Translations under genes and position numbers: made by a program
Notes under the pieces: model-generated
The model's input: only the letters and a program-made list of their open reading frames with translations
The model's database searches: none
What the model was told of the DNA's origin: nothing
Part shown: positions 54,718 to 63,861 of the stretch, one piece after another
Layout of the letters: each line of letters starts with the position of its first letter
Numbering within the stretch: the stretch's first letter is position 1
Assembly (NCBI GenBank): GCA_964458605.1
Contig: CAYWLS010000018.1
Span: 1 to 64,000, forward strand
Direction of reading: 5' to 3'
Source of the DNA: JBBSNV01 sp964458605
Lineage (GTDB): Bacteria; Pseudomonadota; Alphaproteobacteria; Reyranellales; JAQSWP01
Length of the DNA stretch: 64,000 bases

Positions 54718-55590
54718 GTGCTGTACGATCTGTTCCTGGCGCCGTTCGGCTCCGATCTGCCCTTCATGCGCCGTGCCCTGGTGGCGGGACTGGCCCTGGC
54801 GCTGTCCTATGGCCCGATCGGCGTGTTCCTGGTGTTGCGGCGCATGACCTTGGTGACCGACGCCATGGCCCATGCCGTGCTGCCCGGCGTGGCGGCAGGC
54901 TTCCTGCTGTCGGGCCTGTCGCTGTGGGCGATGAGCCTGGGCGGGCTGGCTGCCGGTGTGGCGGTGGCGTTGCTGGCGGGCGCCGTCAGCCGCACCACCA
55001 AGCTGCGCGAGGATGCCAGCTTCGCCGGCTTCTATCTCATGGCCCTGGCCGCGGGCGTCATGCTGCTGTCGGTGCGCGGCTCCAATATCGATCTGGTGCA
55101 TATCCTGTTCGGCAGCATCCTGGCGGTCGACGACGGCGCGCTCTATCTGATGGCCGGCACCGCCAGCCTGACCCTGCTGGCCATGGCGGCGATCTACCGG
55201 CCGCTGCTGATCGACTGCCTCGATCCGGGATTTCTGCAGGCGCTGGGCGGTCGGGGCGCGCTATGGCACGCACTGTTCCTGATGCTGCTGGCGATCAATA
55301 CCGTGGCGGGCTTCCAGGCGCTCGGCACGCTGATGGCGGTGGGATTGATGGTGCTGCCCGCGGTGGCGGGCCGGTTCTGGGTGCGTTCGGTCGCCGCGCT
55401 ATGGGTTGCCGCTTCGACCATCGCTGCGCTCAGCAGCTATCTCGGCCTGCTGCTGTCGTTCCAGGCCGACCTGCCTTCGGGGCCGTCGATCGTGCTGGTC
55501 GCGGGCGCGATCTGGTTCGCCTCGATGTTGCTCGGGCGATTCGACAGTCTGCGGGCGCGGCTGTGGCGGCGGCGCCATCTCGCCGGCTGA
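54718..55590 (+). CDS. znuB: Zinc ABC transporter permease
   Basis: ABC-3 family permease of 290 residues with about eight to nine helices; RRMTLVTDAMAHAVLPGVAAG is the typical metal-permease signature. GTG start at 54718. Pairs with ZnuC in the inner membrane. No periplasmic binding protein (znuA) is in the window. Confidence 0.9.
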   Translation: MLYDLFLAPFGSDLPFMRRALVAGLALALSYGPIGVFLVLRRMTLVTDAMAHAVLPGVAAGFLLSGLSLWAMSLGGLAAGVAVALLAGAVSRTTKLREDASFAGFYLMALAAGVMLLSVRGSNIDLVHILFGSILAVDDGALYLMAGTASLTLLAMAAIYRPLLIDCLDPGFLQALGGRGALWHALFLMLLAINTVAGFQALGTLMAVGLMVLPAVAGRFWVRSVAALWVAASTIAALSSYLGLLLSFQADLPSGPSIVLVAGAIWFASMLLGRFDSLRARLWRRRHLAG

Positions 55591-55629
55591 AGACGGGTCA
55601 CGATTATTGGTGCAGTGCGAAGGCGCCGT

Positions 55630-55860
55630 CTATTCGGCGGCGTCGCTCTCGTGGCGCGGGCCGACATCGCGGGTGAGCTTGTAGCGCCCCGGATCCAGCA
55701 CCACCGAGCAGGCCACCAGCCGCTGGTCGCGGTTGCTGTCCATGGAGATCAGCCGGGCATGCGGTATGCCGGCCTGGTCGACCAGCTTGGCCACTTCCCA
55801 GGAAATCGGCGCTTTGCCGACCGACTGATACAACTGGCCGATTTCGACGCTCTTTTTCAT
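55630..55860 (-). CDS. Small hypothetical protein
   Basis: A 76-residue protein (MKKSVEIGQLYQSVGKAPISW, LVDQAGIPHARLISMDSNRD, DVGPRHESDAAE) with coding-like composition and a compact alpha/beta look. It has no signal peptide. It lies between znuB, which converges on it, and the divergent TRAP operon. Family not recognised. Confidence 0.6.
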   Translation of the reverse strand: MKKSVEIGQLYQSVGKAPISWEVAKLVDQAGIPHARLISMDSNRDQRLVACSVVLDPGRYKLTRDVGPRHESDAAE

Positions 55861-56053
55861 CGCTCGATTCCGACTACGCTGGTGACGTGCATTGCTGTTT
55901 CTTAGCACAATCCGGGGGGTCGTTGGCGAGGCCGCGCATGGATGCAGACCTGCGAAAACGCGATTGTTTGAGAACGCGTCGCGGTCTAGCCTCCCCTCCT
56001 CACCATGGGCCGTGCAGCCCCATCAATGTAAACCGTCAATCTTGGAGGAACCC

Positions 56054-57043
56054 ATGCGTAAAATTGCCCTTGCCGCGCTGCTGGCGGCGGCCGTCGCCTT
56101 GCCGAGCGGCGCCTTCGCGCAGGCCAAGTACACGATGCGCATCAGCCACCAGTTGCCGCCGTCGCATCATATCGCGCAGCTGACCCAGGCCTTCGCCGAC
56201 GACGTCAAGAAGCGCACCAACGGCGAGGTCGACGTCCAGATCTTCGCCGCATCCAAAGCCTTCAAGCCGAGCGAGAACTACCCGGCCGTTGCCAAGGGCG
56301 ATATCGAGGGCGCGCTGGCAGTGAATTTCGAATGGGGCAACACCATTCCCGAAATGAGCGTCACCTCGATCCCCTATTTCTTCACCGATCTCGACAAGAT
56401 CAAGAAGTTCCCCGGCTCGGAAGCCAACAAGCTGCTGGACGCCAAACTCGAGGCCAAGGGCGTGCACAACCTGGCGTGGTTCTTCACCACCCGCGTCTCG
56501 ATCTTCACCTCGAACAAGAAGCCGATCATCGCCACGGCCGACTTCCAGGGCCTCAAAGTGCGCGGCCTCAACAAGCTGGTCGACAACGCCCTGGTGGCGG
56601 TGGGCGCGGCGCCGTCGGCCCTGCCCGGCGACGAAGTCTATAACGGCCTGCAGACCGGCGTGCTCGATGCCGGCCTGACCGACATCTCCGCCGCCTACAG
56701 CCGCAAGTACTACGAGATCCAGAAATACGGCACGGTGACGCCGTTCTTCACCGTCTATTTCCACCTCTACGTCAACCCGAAATGGTGGAACAGCCTGCCG
56801 CAGAAGGATCGCGACGCCATTTCCGCCGCGGCCCAGAAGGCCGAAGCCGATTCCATCCCGCTGACCGAGAAGACCGCCGCCGACGCGGTCGATCAGCTCA
56901 AGGCCAAGGGCATGGAACTGCACATGCAGACCGCCGACGAGACCAAGGACTGGAAAGCCAAGATGCAGCCGCCGGTGCTCGACGCCTTCAAGAAGGCGGC
57001 GCCGGACGCGCAGAAGATCATCGACGCGATCGACAAGCTCTAG
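56054..57043 (+). CDS. dctP: TRAP transporter substrate-binding protein
   Basis: Periplasmic DctP-type receptor of 329 residues. The signal peptide ends GAFA before QAKYTM. MRISHQLPPSHHIAQLTQAF, the substrate-binding arginine region in LKVRGLNKLVDNALVAVG, and YFHLYVNPKWWNSLP are family landmarks. A strong TTGGAGGAA precedes ATG. First gene of a P-Q-M-lyase operon; the ligand is probably an organic acid. The 193-bp gap upstream shows no other feature. Confidence 0.92.
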   Translation: MRKIALAALLAAAVALPSGAFAQAKYTMRISHQLPPSHHIAQLTQAFADDVKKRTNGEVDVQIFAASKAFKPSENYPAVAKGDIEGALAVNFEWGNTIPEMSVTSIPYFFTDLDKIKKFPGSEANKLLDAKLEAKGVHNLAWFFTTRVSIFTSNKKPIIATADFQGLKVRGLNKLVDNALVAVGAAPSALPGDEVYNGLQTGVLDAGLTDISAAYSRKYYEIQKYGTVTPFFTVYFHLYVNPKWWNSLPQKDRDAISAAAQKAEADSIPLTEKTAADAVDQLKAKGMELHMQTADETKDWKAKMQPPVLDAFKKAAPDAQKIIDAIDKL

Positions 57044-57061
57044 CCGTCGCCGCTCCATCGC

Positions 57062-57631
57062 ATGTCTGATCGCACCGAATCCGGGGGCGCGCGCATCGCG
57101 CGCGCCCTCGACCGCGGCGCGGCCTGGGTCAGCGAGGCCGCCGCCTGGCTCGCCACCATCGCCATGCTGGCTTCGCTGGGGCTGGTGGTGTTCGGCATCT
57201 GCGCCCGCTACTTCGCGGGGCGGCCGCAAAGCTGGGGCGACGAACTGGTCGGCTACCTGCTGGTGGCGATCGTCATGTTCGCCGCCACCGACGCGCTGCG
57301 CCAGAACGAGCACATCGCCATCGACATCCTGACCAGCAAGCTGAAGCCGGCCGGCCAGCGCATCGTCGCCCTGTTCGGGCTGGTGGCGGTGGCCCTGTTC
57401 GCGCTGCTGCTGATCTTCAAGGGCTGGGAAATGGCCGCCTTCTCCAAGATGGTCGGGCTGGCCTCCAACCAGGAACTGGGCGCGCCGCTGTGGATCGTGC
57501 AGGCGCTGGTGCCGCTGGGCGGCGTGCTGCTGCTGCTGTCGGCCTTCACCTTGTTCCTGCGCGTACTGGTGGGCGACCAGGTGTTCGAGGCGCCGGGCGA
57601 AGTCGGCGCCGTGCAGCGGGGATTGGACTAG
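57062..57631 (+). CDS. dctQ: TRAP transporter small permease
   Basis: DctQ-type membrane subunit of 189 residues with four helices (about 28-50, 58-78, 100-122, 140-165) and the conserved WGDELVGYLLVAIVMFAATDAL and EHIAIDIL. It connects DctP and DctM. It starts 18 bp after dctP and ends 3 bp before dctM. Confidence 0.9.
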   Translation: MSDRTESGGARIARALDRGAAWVSEAAAWLATIAMLASLGLVVFGICARYFAGRPQSWGDELVGYLLVAIVMFAATDALRQNEHIAIDILTSKLKPAGQRIVALFGLVAVALFALLLIFKGWEMAAFSKMVGLASNQELGAPLWIVQALVPLGGVLLLLSAFTLFLRVLVGDQVFEAPGEVGAVQRGLD

Positions 57632-57634
57632 GCG

Positions 57635-58918
57635 ATGACTTTCCTCGGCCTGCTGCTGCTGCTGATCCTGCTGCTGTTCACCGGCATTCCGGTATTCGCC
57701 GCCCTGGCGCTGTTCGGCGCCGGCACCCTGCTGGTCGCCGAAGGCGCCTTCGGCAGCCTGGGCGAAAACCTGTTCGGCAGCCTCAATTCCTACCTGCTGG
57801 TGTCGATCCCGCTGTTCACCCTGATGGCCCAGTTCATGATCCGGGGCAAGGTGGTGGACGAACTCTACAACACCACCCACACCCTGGTGCGCCATCTGCC
57901 CGGCGGACTGGGCATCGCCACGGTCGGCGCCTGCACCATCTTCGCCGCCATTTCCGGTTCCTCGGTGGCCACCGCGCTGACCATCGGCGCCGCCGCCATC
58001 CCGCAGATGATCCGCTACGGCTACAGCCCCCGCTATGCCTTCGGCGTGGTCGGCGCCGGCGGCACGCTGGGCATCCTGATCCCGCCGTCCGGGCCGATGA
58101 TCCTCTACGGCGTGATCTCCGACACCTCGATCGGCCAGCTGTTCATCGCCGGCGTGATCCCCGGCCTGATGATGGCGGCGATCTTCGCCGGCTGGGCCAG
58201 CGTCACGGCGTGGCGCACGCATCAGGGCCGGCGCGAGAAGCGCGCATCGCTGCGCGAGATCGGCGTGGCGTTGCGCCGGTCGTTCTGGGCGCTGATGCTG
58301 CCGCCTTTCATCCTGGGCGGCATGTATTTCGGCGTGTTCACCGCCACCGAAGCGGCCGGCGCCGGCGCGCTGGCGGCGTTGCTGATCGCTGCCTTCGTCT
58401 ATCGCAACCTGACCTGGCGCGACGTGTGGGATTCGGCGCGCGATGCCGCCCGCACCTCGGCCATGCTGTTCATGATCCTGGCGGCCGCCGGCGTATTCGG
58501 CCATGCCCTGACCAAGCTTCAGATCCCCGACGAGATCGTCGCCGCGGTCACCCATTACGACGTCTCGCAGACCGGCTTCCTGCTGGCCATGATGGTGCTG
58601 ATCTTCATCCTGGGCATGTTCCTGGAGACCATCTCCATCATCCTCATCACCACGCCGGTGGTGTTGCCGGTACTGCATACGCTGCACATCAATCCGGTGT
58701 GGTATGGCGTGCTGCTGACCATCAATCTGGAGCTGGCGCTGATCACGCCGCCGGTGGGCATGAACCTGTTCACCATCAAGGCGATCAGCAAGGCGCCGAT
58801 CGGCGAGATCATCCGCGGCATCGCGCCCTATGTCGGCCTGCTGATCGTCGGCCTGGGCATCGTCATGGCATGGCCCGACCTGTCCCTGTGGCTGGCGCGC
58901 AGCGCTTACGGACAATGA
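57635..58918 (+). CDS. dctM: TRAP transporter large permease
   Basis: DctM-type symporter subunit of 427 residues, about twelve helices. ISGSSVATALTIGAAAIPQM, GAGGTLGILIPPSGPMILYG and NLELALITPPVGMNLF are hallmark stretches. The stop overlaps the downstream enzyme start (ATGA), tying transport to that enzyme. Confidence 0.94.
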   Translation: MTFLGLLLLLILLLFTGIPVFAALALFGAGTLLVAEGAFGSLGENLFGSLNSYLLVSIPLFTLMAQFMIRGKVVDELYNTTHTLVRHLPGGLGIATVGACTIFAAISGSSVATALTIGAAAIPQMIRYGYSPRYAFGVVGAGGTLGILIPPSGPMILYGVISDTSIGQLFIAGVIPGLMMAAIFAGWASVTAWRTHQGRREKRASLREIGVALRRSFWALMLPPFILGGMYFGVFTATEAAGAGALAALLIAAFVYRNLTWRDVWDSARDAARTSAMLFMILAAAGVFGHALTKLQIPDEIVAAVTHYDVSQTGFLLAMMVLIFILGMFLETISIILITTPVVLPVLHTLHINPVWYGVLLTINLELALITPPVGMNLFTIKAISKAPIGEIIRGIAPYVGLLIVGLGIVMAWPDLSLWLARSAYGQ

Positions 58919-59772
58919 GCCGGCAGAGCTGGCGCCAGGCGCTGACTGTCCAGACGCCGCTGGTCCTGCCGGTGGCCGATGACGGCCTGAGCGCCCAGCT
59001 CATCGCCCGCGCCGGCTTCAAGGCCTATTCGGTGGGCGGTTTCGCGCTGGTCGGCGCGCGCTTCGGCGTGCCCGATATCGGGCTGGTCGGCCTGGCCGAG
59101 ATGGCCCAGGGCATCCGCGAGATCATGGCCGTCTGCGACCTGCCGGTACTGGTCGATTGCGACGACGGCTACGGCGACGTCAAGAACGTCACCCGCACCA
59201 TTCGCACCTACGAGCGGATGGGCGTGTCGGCGATCTTCATGGAAGACCAGGTGGCGCCCAAGCGCTGCGGCCACATGGCCGGCAAGGACGTTATCCCGGC
59301 CGAATTCATGGAGAGCAAGATCCGCGCCGCCGCTGCCGCCCGCGACAGCAAGGAATTCTTCCTGGTGGCGCGCACCGATGCGCGCGCCGTGCATGGGCTG
59401 GACGAGGCGTTGCGCCGCGGCGAGCGCTATCTGGCAGCCGGCGCCGACGGGCTGTTCATCGAAGCGCCGCACACCGTCGAGGAACTGCGCATCGTCGGCG
59501 AGCGCTTCAGGGGCGTGCCGCAGCTTGCCAACATGGTCGAAGGCGGGCGCACGCCGCTGCTGCCGGTCGAGGAACTGCACGCCATGGGCTTCGCCATGGT
59601 GGTCTATCCCTGCTCGCTGATCTTTCGCGTCGCCCACACCATCGAGCGCGCGCTGGCCGACATCCAGGCCGGCACCCTCGATCTGGAAAATCAGGGGCTG
59701 GGATTCGATGCGTTCAAGGAACGCGTCGGCTTCGCCGAATGGGGCGCGGTGGAAGACAAGTTCCGGCGCTGA
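58915..59772 (+). CDS. Isocitrate lyase/PEP mutase superfamily enzyme
   Basis: A 285-residue TIM-barrel enzyme: LPVLVDCDDGYGDVKNV holds the metal-binding Asp residues, FMEDQVAPKRCGHMAGK the active-site loop with Cys (KRCGH), and VARTDARAVHG follows. Possible activities are 2-methylisocitrate lyase, oxaloacetate decarboxylase or another 2-oxo-acid lyase. It overlaps dctM, so its substrate is probably what the TRAP system imports. Confidence 0.85.
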   Translation: MSRQSWRQALTVQTPLVLPVADDGLSAQLIARAGFKAYSVGGFALVGARFGVPDIGLVGLAEMAQGIREIMAVCDLPVLVDCDDGYGDVKNVTRTIRTYERMGVSAIFMEDQVAPKRCGHMAGKDVIPAEFMESKIRAAAAARDSKEFFLVARTDARAVHGLDEALRRGERYLAAGADGLFIEAPHTVEELRIVGERFRGVPQLANMVEGGRTPLLPVEELHAMGFAMVVYPCSLIFRVAHTIERALADIQAGTLDLENQGLGFDAFKERVGFAEWGAVEDKFRR

Positions 59773-59837
59773 GCGCCAACAGATCCGCTATCGCTTTGAA
59801 CAATGAGGCGGCGGCGGGGCGCGCCGGGCGGCGGATG

Positions 59838-60470
59838 CTAGCGAACCGCGGCCTGCAGCAGGCACAGCAGCGCGCGCCGCTGCGTCTGGTAGGCAAGCTG
59901 ACGGGACAGCCCCATCTGCTGGCGCAATACGTCCATGAATTCGAAGTCGGCGATCACCACCATGGCGTCGAGCGTTTCGGCTCTCGCCTCGCGCGGCAGC
60001 TGGTTGACCTCGACGCCGAAGGCGCGCTCGAGCAGGCGATGCAGCACCTCGCGGAACTGCTTGCGCCGCTGCGCCAGGGCCGGCGAGCGATGCTCCAGCA
60101 GGGTGGCGGCGCGGCGGATGGCGGCGATCTGGTCGTAGATGTTCCAGCGCATGTCGAGCAGCGCCTCGATGCGCTGCTCCACCGGGCCGGTCTCCGGCAC
60201 CGGGCGGACCAGCGACCACACGCGCTGCATGGTCTGGTCGGCGGCGGCCTGGAACACGGCCTCCAGATCGGCGAAGTGCTGGAACACCGATCGCACCGAG
60301 ACGCCGGCGCGGGCTGCGATGGCCGCGGCGGTGGGCTCGAGATCGCCCTCTTCGATCAACGCGATCATGGCGGTGACGATGCGACGGCGCGTATTGTCGG
60401 CGCGCGCGGTCCGGCCGTCGACCGGCTTGACCGGCTGCACTGAATTCGTTGCTTTGACTTGCATCGCCAT
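59838..60470 (-). CDS. TetR/AcrR-family regulator
   Basis: A 210-residue protein; the helix-turn-helix is at about 28-68 (TRRRIVTAMIALIEEGDLEP, AAIAARAGVSVRSVFQHF). The effector domain is helical, ligand unknown. ATG at 60470 has AAAAGG too close; the next ATG at 60464 has better spacing and may be the true start. It converges on the TRAP operon and diverges from the HAD gene. Confidence 0.88.
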   Translation of the reverse strand: MAMQVKATNSVQPVKPVDGRTARADNTRRRIVTAMIALIEEGDLEPTAAAIAARAGVSVRSVFQHFADLEAVFQAAADQTMQRVWSLVRPVPETGPVEQRIEALLDMRWNIYDQIAAIRRAATLLEHRSPALAQRRKQFREVLHRLLERAFGVEVNQLPREARAETLDAMVVIADFEFMDVLRQQMGLSRQLAYQTQRRALLCLLQAAVR

Positions 60471-60492
60471 CCTTTTGCACGCTAACGGAGAG

Positions 60493-60560
60493 AATACCTC
60501 CTCGGCAAGCGCTGTGATGGATAGGTATCAGTCTTTATTGGCAACTTATAGGTAATACGG
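60493..60560. promoter_or_regulatory. Repeated AGGTAT motifs, candidate TetR operator
   Basis: Between the TetR and HAD start codons are ATACCT (about 60494), the palindrome GATAGGTATC (60520-60529) and ATAGGTAAT (about 60548). Repeated AGGTA sites in a divergent TetR intergenic region suggest autoregulation. Functional assignment is inference. Confidence 0.35.
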
Positions 60561-60570
60561 AGGCATTAGG

Positions 60571-61215
60571 ATGGCGGTCAAGGCGGTGCTGTGGGATTTC
60601 GGCGGGGTGGTGCTGTCGAGCCCGTTCGAGGCATTCAACGCTTATGAAGCCGAGATCGGCCTGCCCCTCGATTCCATTCGCAAAATCAATGCCCTGAACC
60701 CCGACAACAATGCCTGGGCGCGGATGGAGCGGGCCGAGATCGGGCTGGAGGAATTCGCCCGGCTGTTCGAGGCCGAGGCCGCGTCCCATGGCCACAGCCT
60801 ATCGGGCCAGCGCATCCTTGGGCTGCTGTCCGGCGAGGTGCGGCCGGAGATGGTCGAGGCACTGCGCCGGGTCAAAAGCCGCTACCGCATCGCCTGCATC
60901 ACCAACAACATGCCGCTGGGCCAAGGCCCCGGCATGATGCGCACGCCGGACAAGGCGCGGCAGGTGGCCGAGATCATGGCGCTGTTCGAGCATGTCGTGG
61001 AGTCGAGCAAGCTCGGCATGCGCAAGCCCGATCCGCGCATCTACCGGCATGCCTGCCGTCTGCTGGACGTCGAGCCAGAAGACTGCGTCTATCTCGACGA
61101 TCTGGGAGTCAATCTGAAGCCGGCCAAGGCCATGGGCATGCAGACCATCAAGGTGCAGAGCGCGGCCCAGGCGCTGGGCGAACTCGAGCGCATCATCGAC
61201 ATGCCCCTGCGCTGA
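60571..61215 (+). CDS. HAD-family hydrolase
   Basis: HAD-superfamily subfamily IA protein of 214 residues. Motif I is LWDFGGVVLSS: the nucleophile Asp is present but the second Asp of DxD is Gly, as in the N-terminal domains of soluble epoxide hydrolase and ACAD10/11. Motif II ITNN, the lysine in SSKLGMRKPDPRIY and VYLDDLGVNLKPAKAMG are intact. Substrate unknown. GGAGG precedes ATG. Confidence 0.88.
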   Translation: MAVKAVLWDFGGVVLSSPFEAFNAYEAEIGLPLDSIRKINALNPDNNAWARMERAEIGLEEFARLFEAEAASHGHSLSGQRILGLLSGEVRPEMVEALRRVKSRYRIACITNNMPLGQGPGMMRTPDKARQVAEIMALFEHVVESSKLGMRKPDPRIYRHACRLLDVEPEDCVYLDDLGVNLKPAKAMGMQTIKVQSAAQALGELERIIDMPLR

Positions 61216-61297
61216 TCCGCAGGGCGAGGCGAGGCGGATTGCCCCTGTCCGCTCCGCGCGGCACTATGAACGGCCATTCACCAGACGATCCGAGGCG

Positions 61298-62848
61298 ATG
61301 ATGTCCTGGCAACCGGAAATCGACGAGCTGCGCCGCCGCGAGGCCATGGCCAAGAAGATGGGCGGCCCGGAGAAGGTCAAGCGCCAGCACGACGGCGGCA
61401 AGCTGACCGTGCGCGAGCGCATCGACCGGCTGCTCGATCCGGGCTCGTTCCACGAGATCGGCGCCATCGCCGGTAAAGCCGAATACGGTCCCGACGGCGA
61501 GCTCAAGGATTTCATGGCGTCCAACTTCGTGTGCGGCCGCGGACGCATCCGCAACCGGCCGGTCGCGGTGGGCGGCGACGACTTCACGGTGCGCGGCGGC
61601 GCCGCCGACGCCTCGATCTGGGAGAAGCAGGAAATCTCCGAGCAGATGGCGGGCGATCTGCGCATCCCGATCGTGCGCCTGATCGACGGCACCGGCGGCG
61701 GCGGCTCGGTCAAGACCTACGAGATGACCGGCCGCACCTATGTGCCGCGCAATCCGGCCTGGGAGTTCGTGGTGCGCAACCTCTCTTTGGTGCCCTGCGT
61801 GTCGCTGGGCCTGGGCTCGGTGGCAGGGCTGGGCGCGGCGCGGCTGGTGACCAGCCACTATTCGCTGATGGTCAAGGGCATCTCGCAGATGTTCGCCGCC
61901 GGCCCGCCGGTGGTGGCGCGGCTGGGCCAGCCGGTGACCAAGGAGGAACTGGGCGGCACCCAGATCCACGCCCGCAACGGCACGGTCGACGACGAGGTGG
62001 CGAGCGAGGAAGAAGCCTTCGAGCGCACGCGCCAGTTTCTGTCCTACCTGCCCTCCTCGATCTACGACACCCCGCCGCGCGGGCCTGTCACGGACGATCC
62101 CAATCGGCGCGAAGAAAAGCTGCTGTCCCTGGTGCCGCGCGAGCGGCGCAAGGTCTACAAGATGCGCGAGATCATCGCGTTGACCATGGACCAGGGCAGC
62201 TTCTTCGAGATCGGCAAGCTCTATGGCCGCTCGGTGGTCACCGGCCTGGCAAGGCTCGACGGCTGGCCGGTGGCGGTGATGGGCGGCGATCCGTTCCATT
62301 ACGGCGCGGCCTGGACGGCGGAAACCGCGCACAAGGTGACGCGCTTCGTCGACATGGCCGAGACCTTCCACCTGCCGGTGGTGCATTTCGTCGATTGCCC
62401 CGGCTTCGTGATCGGCGTCGAGGCCGAGACCGCCGCCACCATCCGCCACGGCGCCCGCGCCATGGCCGCGGTCTACCAGGCCACCGCGCCGTGGTGCTCG
62501 ATCATCGTGCGCAAGGTGTTCGGCGTGGCCGGCGCGGCACACCAGAACTGGAACAAGTACAATTTCCGCTACGCCTGGCCGTCGGCCGACTGGGGCTCGC
62601 TGCCGCTGGAAGGCGGCATCGAGGCGGCCTACAAATCCGATCTCGCCGCATCGGCCGATCCGCAGGCGCTGCTGAAGGACATCGAGGGACGGCTGAATAA
62701 GGTGCGCTCCCCGTTCCGCACCGCCGACACGTTCGGCGTCGAGGAGATCATCGATCCGCGCGACACCCGCCGCCTGCTGTGCGACTTCGCCAACCTGGCG
62801 GCGCCGCTGCGCACGCCGGGCCCAAGGGCCACGGGGTTCAGGCCGTAG
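61298..62848 (+). CDS. Acyl-CoA carboxylase carboxyltransferase (beta) subunit
   Basis: A 516-residue biotin-dependent carboxyltransferase of the propionyl/methylcrotonyl-CoA type, with two crotonase-like halves. GGKLTVRERIDRLLDPGSF, IDGTGGGGSVKTYEM, VDCPGFVIGVEAE and RYAWPSADWGSLPLEGG are visible. No biotin carboxylase alpha subunit is adjacent, so its partner is encoded elsewhere. Alternative ATG at 61301; GAGG precedes both. Confidence 0.9.
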   Translation: MMSWQPEIDELRRREAMAKKMGGPEKVKRQHDGGKLTVRERIDRLLDPGSFHEIGAIAGKAEYGPDGELKDFMASNFVCGRGRIRNRPVAVGGDDFTVRGGAADASIWEKQEISEQMAGDLRIPIVRLIDGTGGGGSVKTYEMTGRTYVPRNPAWEFVVRNLSLVPCVSLGLGSVAGLGAARLVTSHYSLMVKGISQMFAAGPPVVARLGQPVTKEELGGTQIHARNGTVDDEVASEEEAFERTRQFLSYLPSSIYDTPPRGPVTDDPNRREEKLLSLVPRERRKVYKMREIIALTMDQGSFFEIGKLYGRSVVTGLARLDGWPVAVMGGDPFHYGAAWTAETAHKVTRFVDMAETFHLPVVHFVDCPGFVIGVEAETAATIRHGARAMAAVYQATAPWCSIIVRKVFGVAGAAHQNWNKYNFRYAWPSADWGSLPLEGGIEAAYKSDLAASADPQALLKDIEGRLNKVRSPFRTADTFGVEEIIDPRDTRRLLCDFANLAAPLRTPGPRATGFRP

Positions 62849-63016
62849 TTGCTTCACTCGTCACCCCGGCCAAGCGCTCATTGCGATGAGCGCGCGAGCC
62901 GGGGGCCGTTTTCCATCACATGACGGCCGTCGTTTGGATCGACATAGGCCTCGCCCGTGTTCGTTACGCGCAGCCGCCACACCAACCCTGCGCGTGCTCG
63001 CCCGGGGTGACGGGCT
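62849..63016. other. Intergenic region with a palindrome
   Basis: Between the converging carboxyltransferase and ABC-2 genes is an imperfect hairpin near 62860-62910 (CCCCGGC ... GCCGGGG around CGCTCAT / ATGAGCG). It is unlike the TAGAGC palindromes. It may be a transcript end or another intergenic repeat; no ORF is evident. Confidence 0.45.
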
Positions 63017-63820
63017 TTAGCTCTTCATCTTGTAGCCCGAGCGCAGCAGCAGATAGACCAGGGTGGCCAGGAAGGCGTCCATCGCCAGCAGCACGGCGAC
63101 GCCGGTCAGCGGATCGCCGTCGCTGTGGCCGGTCATGCCGTAGCGGAACGCATCGATCATGTAGAAGAACGGATTCCACAGCGCGATCGCCTGGAAGGTC
63201 GGCGGCAGGTTGTGCACCGAATAGAAGGTGCCCGACAGGAAGGCCAGCGGCGAGACGACGAAGTTGGTCACCGAGCCGATATGGTCGAACTTGTCGGAGA
63301 CGATGCCGGCGATCACGCCGAACAGGGACAGCATCATCGAGCCGAACACCGCGGCGAACAGGATCGAGGCGGGATGCGCCGCGTGCAGCGGCACGAACAG
63401 CGCCATGCCGATCGCCACCGCCAGCCCGCAGGTCAGGCCGCGCGCGATGCCACCGGCGGTATAGCCCACCGCCAGCTCGACCGCGCCCAGCGGCGGCATC
63501 AGCACGTCGACGATGTTGCCCTGCACCTTCGATACCAGGATCGAGAACGAGGAATTGGCGAAGGCGTTCTGCGCCATCGACATCACGATCAGGCCGGGCA
63601 CCAGGAAGTCGATGAACGGCAGCGAGCCGACCATGCGCGTGCCGCCGCCCCCATTGTTTCCACCGAGCGCCAGCTCGAACACCGCCAGGAACAGCAGGCT
63701 GCCGATCGCCGGTCCCAGGATGGTCTGGGTCCAGCTGTCGAAGAAGCGCAGCGTCTCCTTGTAGCAAAGCGTGCCCAGGCCGCGCCAGTTGACGCCGTCG
63801 TAAGTGCGGGGAATGTCCAT
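63017..63820 (-). CDS. ABC-2 type transporter permease
   Basis: Inner-membrane permease of 267 residues with six predicted helices, KETLRFFDSWTQTILGPAIG near the N-terminus and SPLAFLSGTFYSVHNLPPTF, typical of the NodJ/YadH-type ABC-2 exporters. ATG at 63820 follows GGAAAGGAA. No ATPase gene lies beside it in the window. Substrate unknown. Confidence 0.9.
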   Translation of the reverse strand: MDIPRTYDGVNWRGLGTLCYKETLRFFDSWTQTILGPAIGSLLFLAVFELALGGNNGGGGTRMVGSLPFIDFLVPGLIVMSMAQNAFANSSFSILVSKVQGNIVDVLMPPLGAVELAVGYTAGGIARGLTCGLAVAIGMALFVPLHAAHPASILFAAVFGSMMLSLFGVIAGIVSDKFDHIGSVTNFVVSPLAFLSGTFYSVHNLPPTFQAIALWNPFFYMIDAFRYGMTGHSDGDPLTGVAVLLAMDAFLATLVYLLLRSGYKMKS

Positions 63821-63861
63821 GCGCGTGTTCCTTTCCGGGGCCGGACCATACTCCGCCTGAC

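Noticed and set aside
56036..58915. 959-residue minus-strand frame opposite the TRAP operon
   Set aside because: Complement of dctP, dctQ and dctM with Gln/Asp/His-rich repetitive content; no domain visible.
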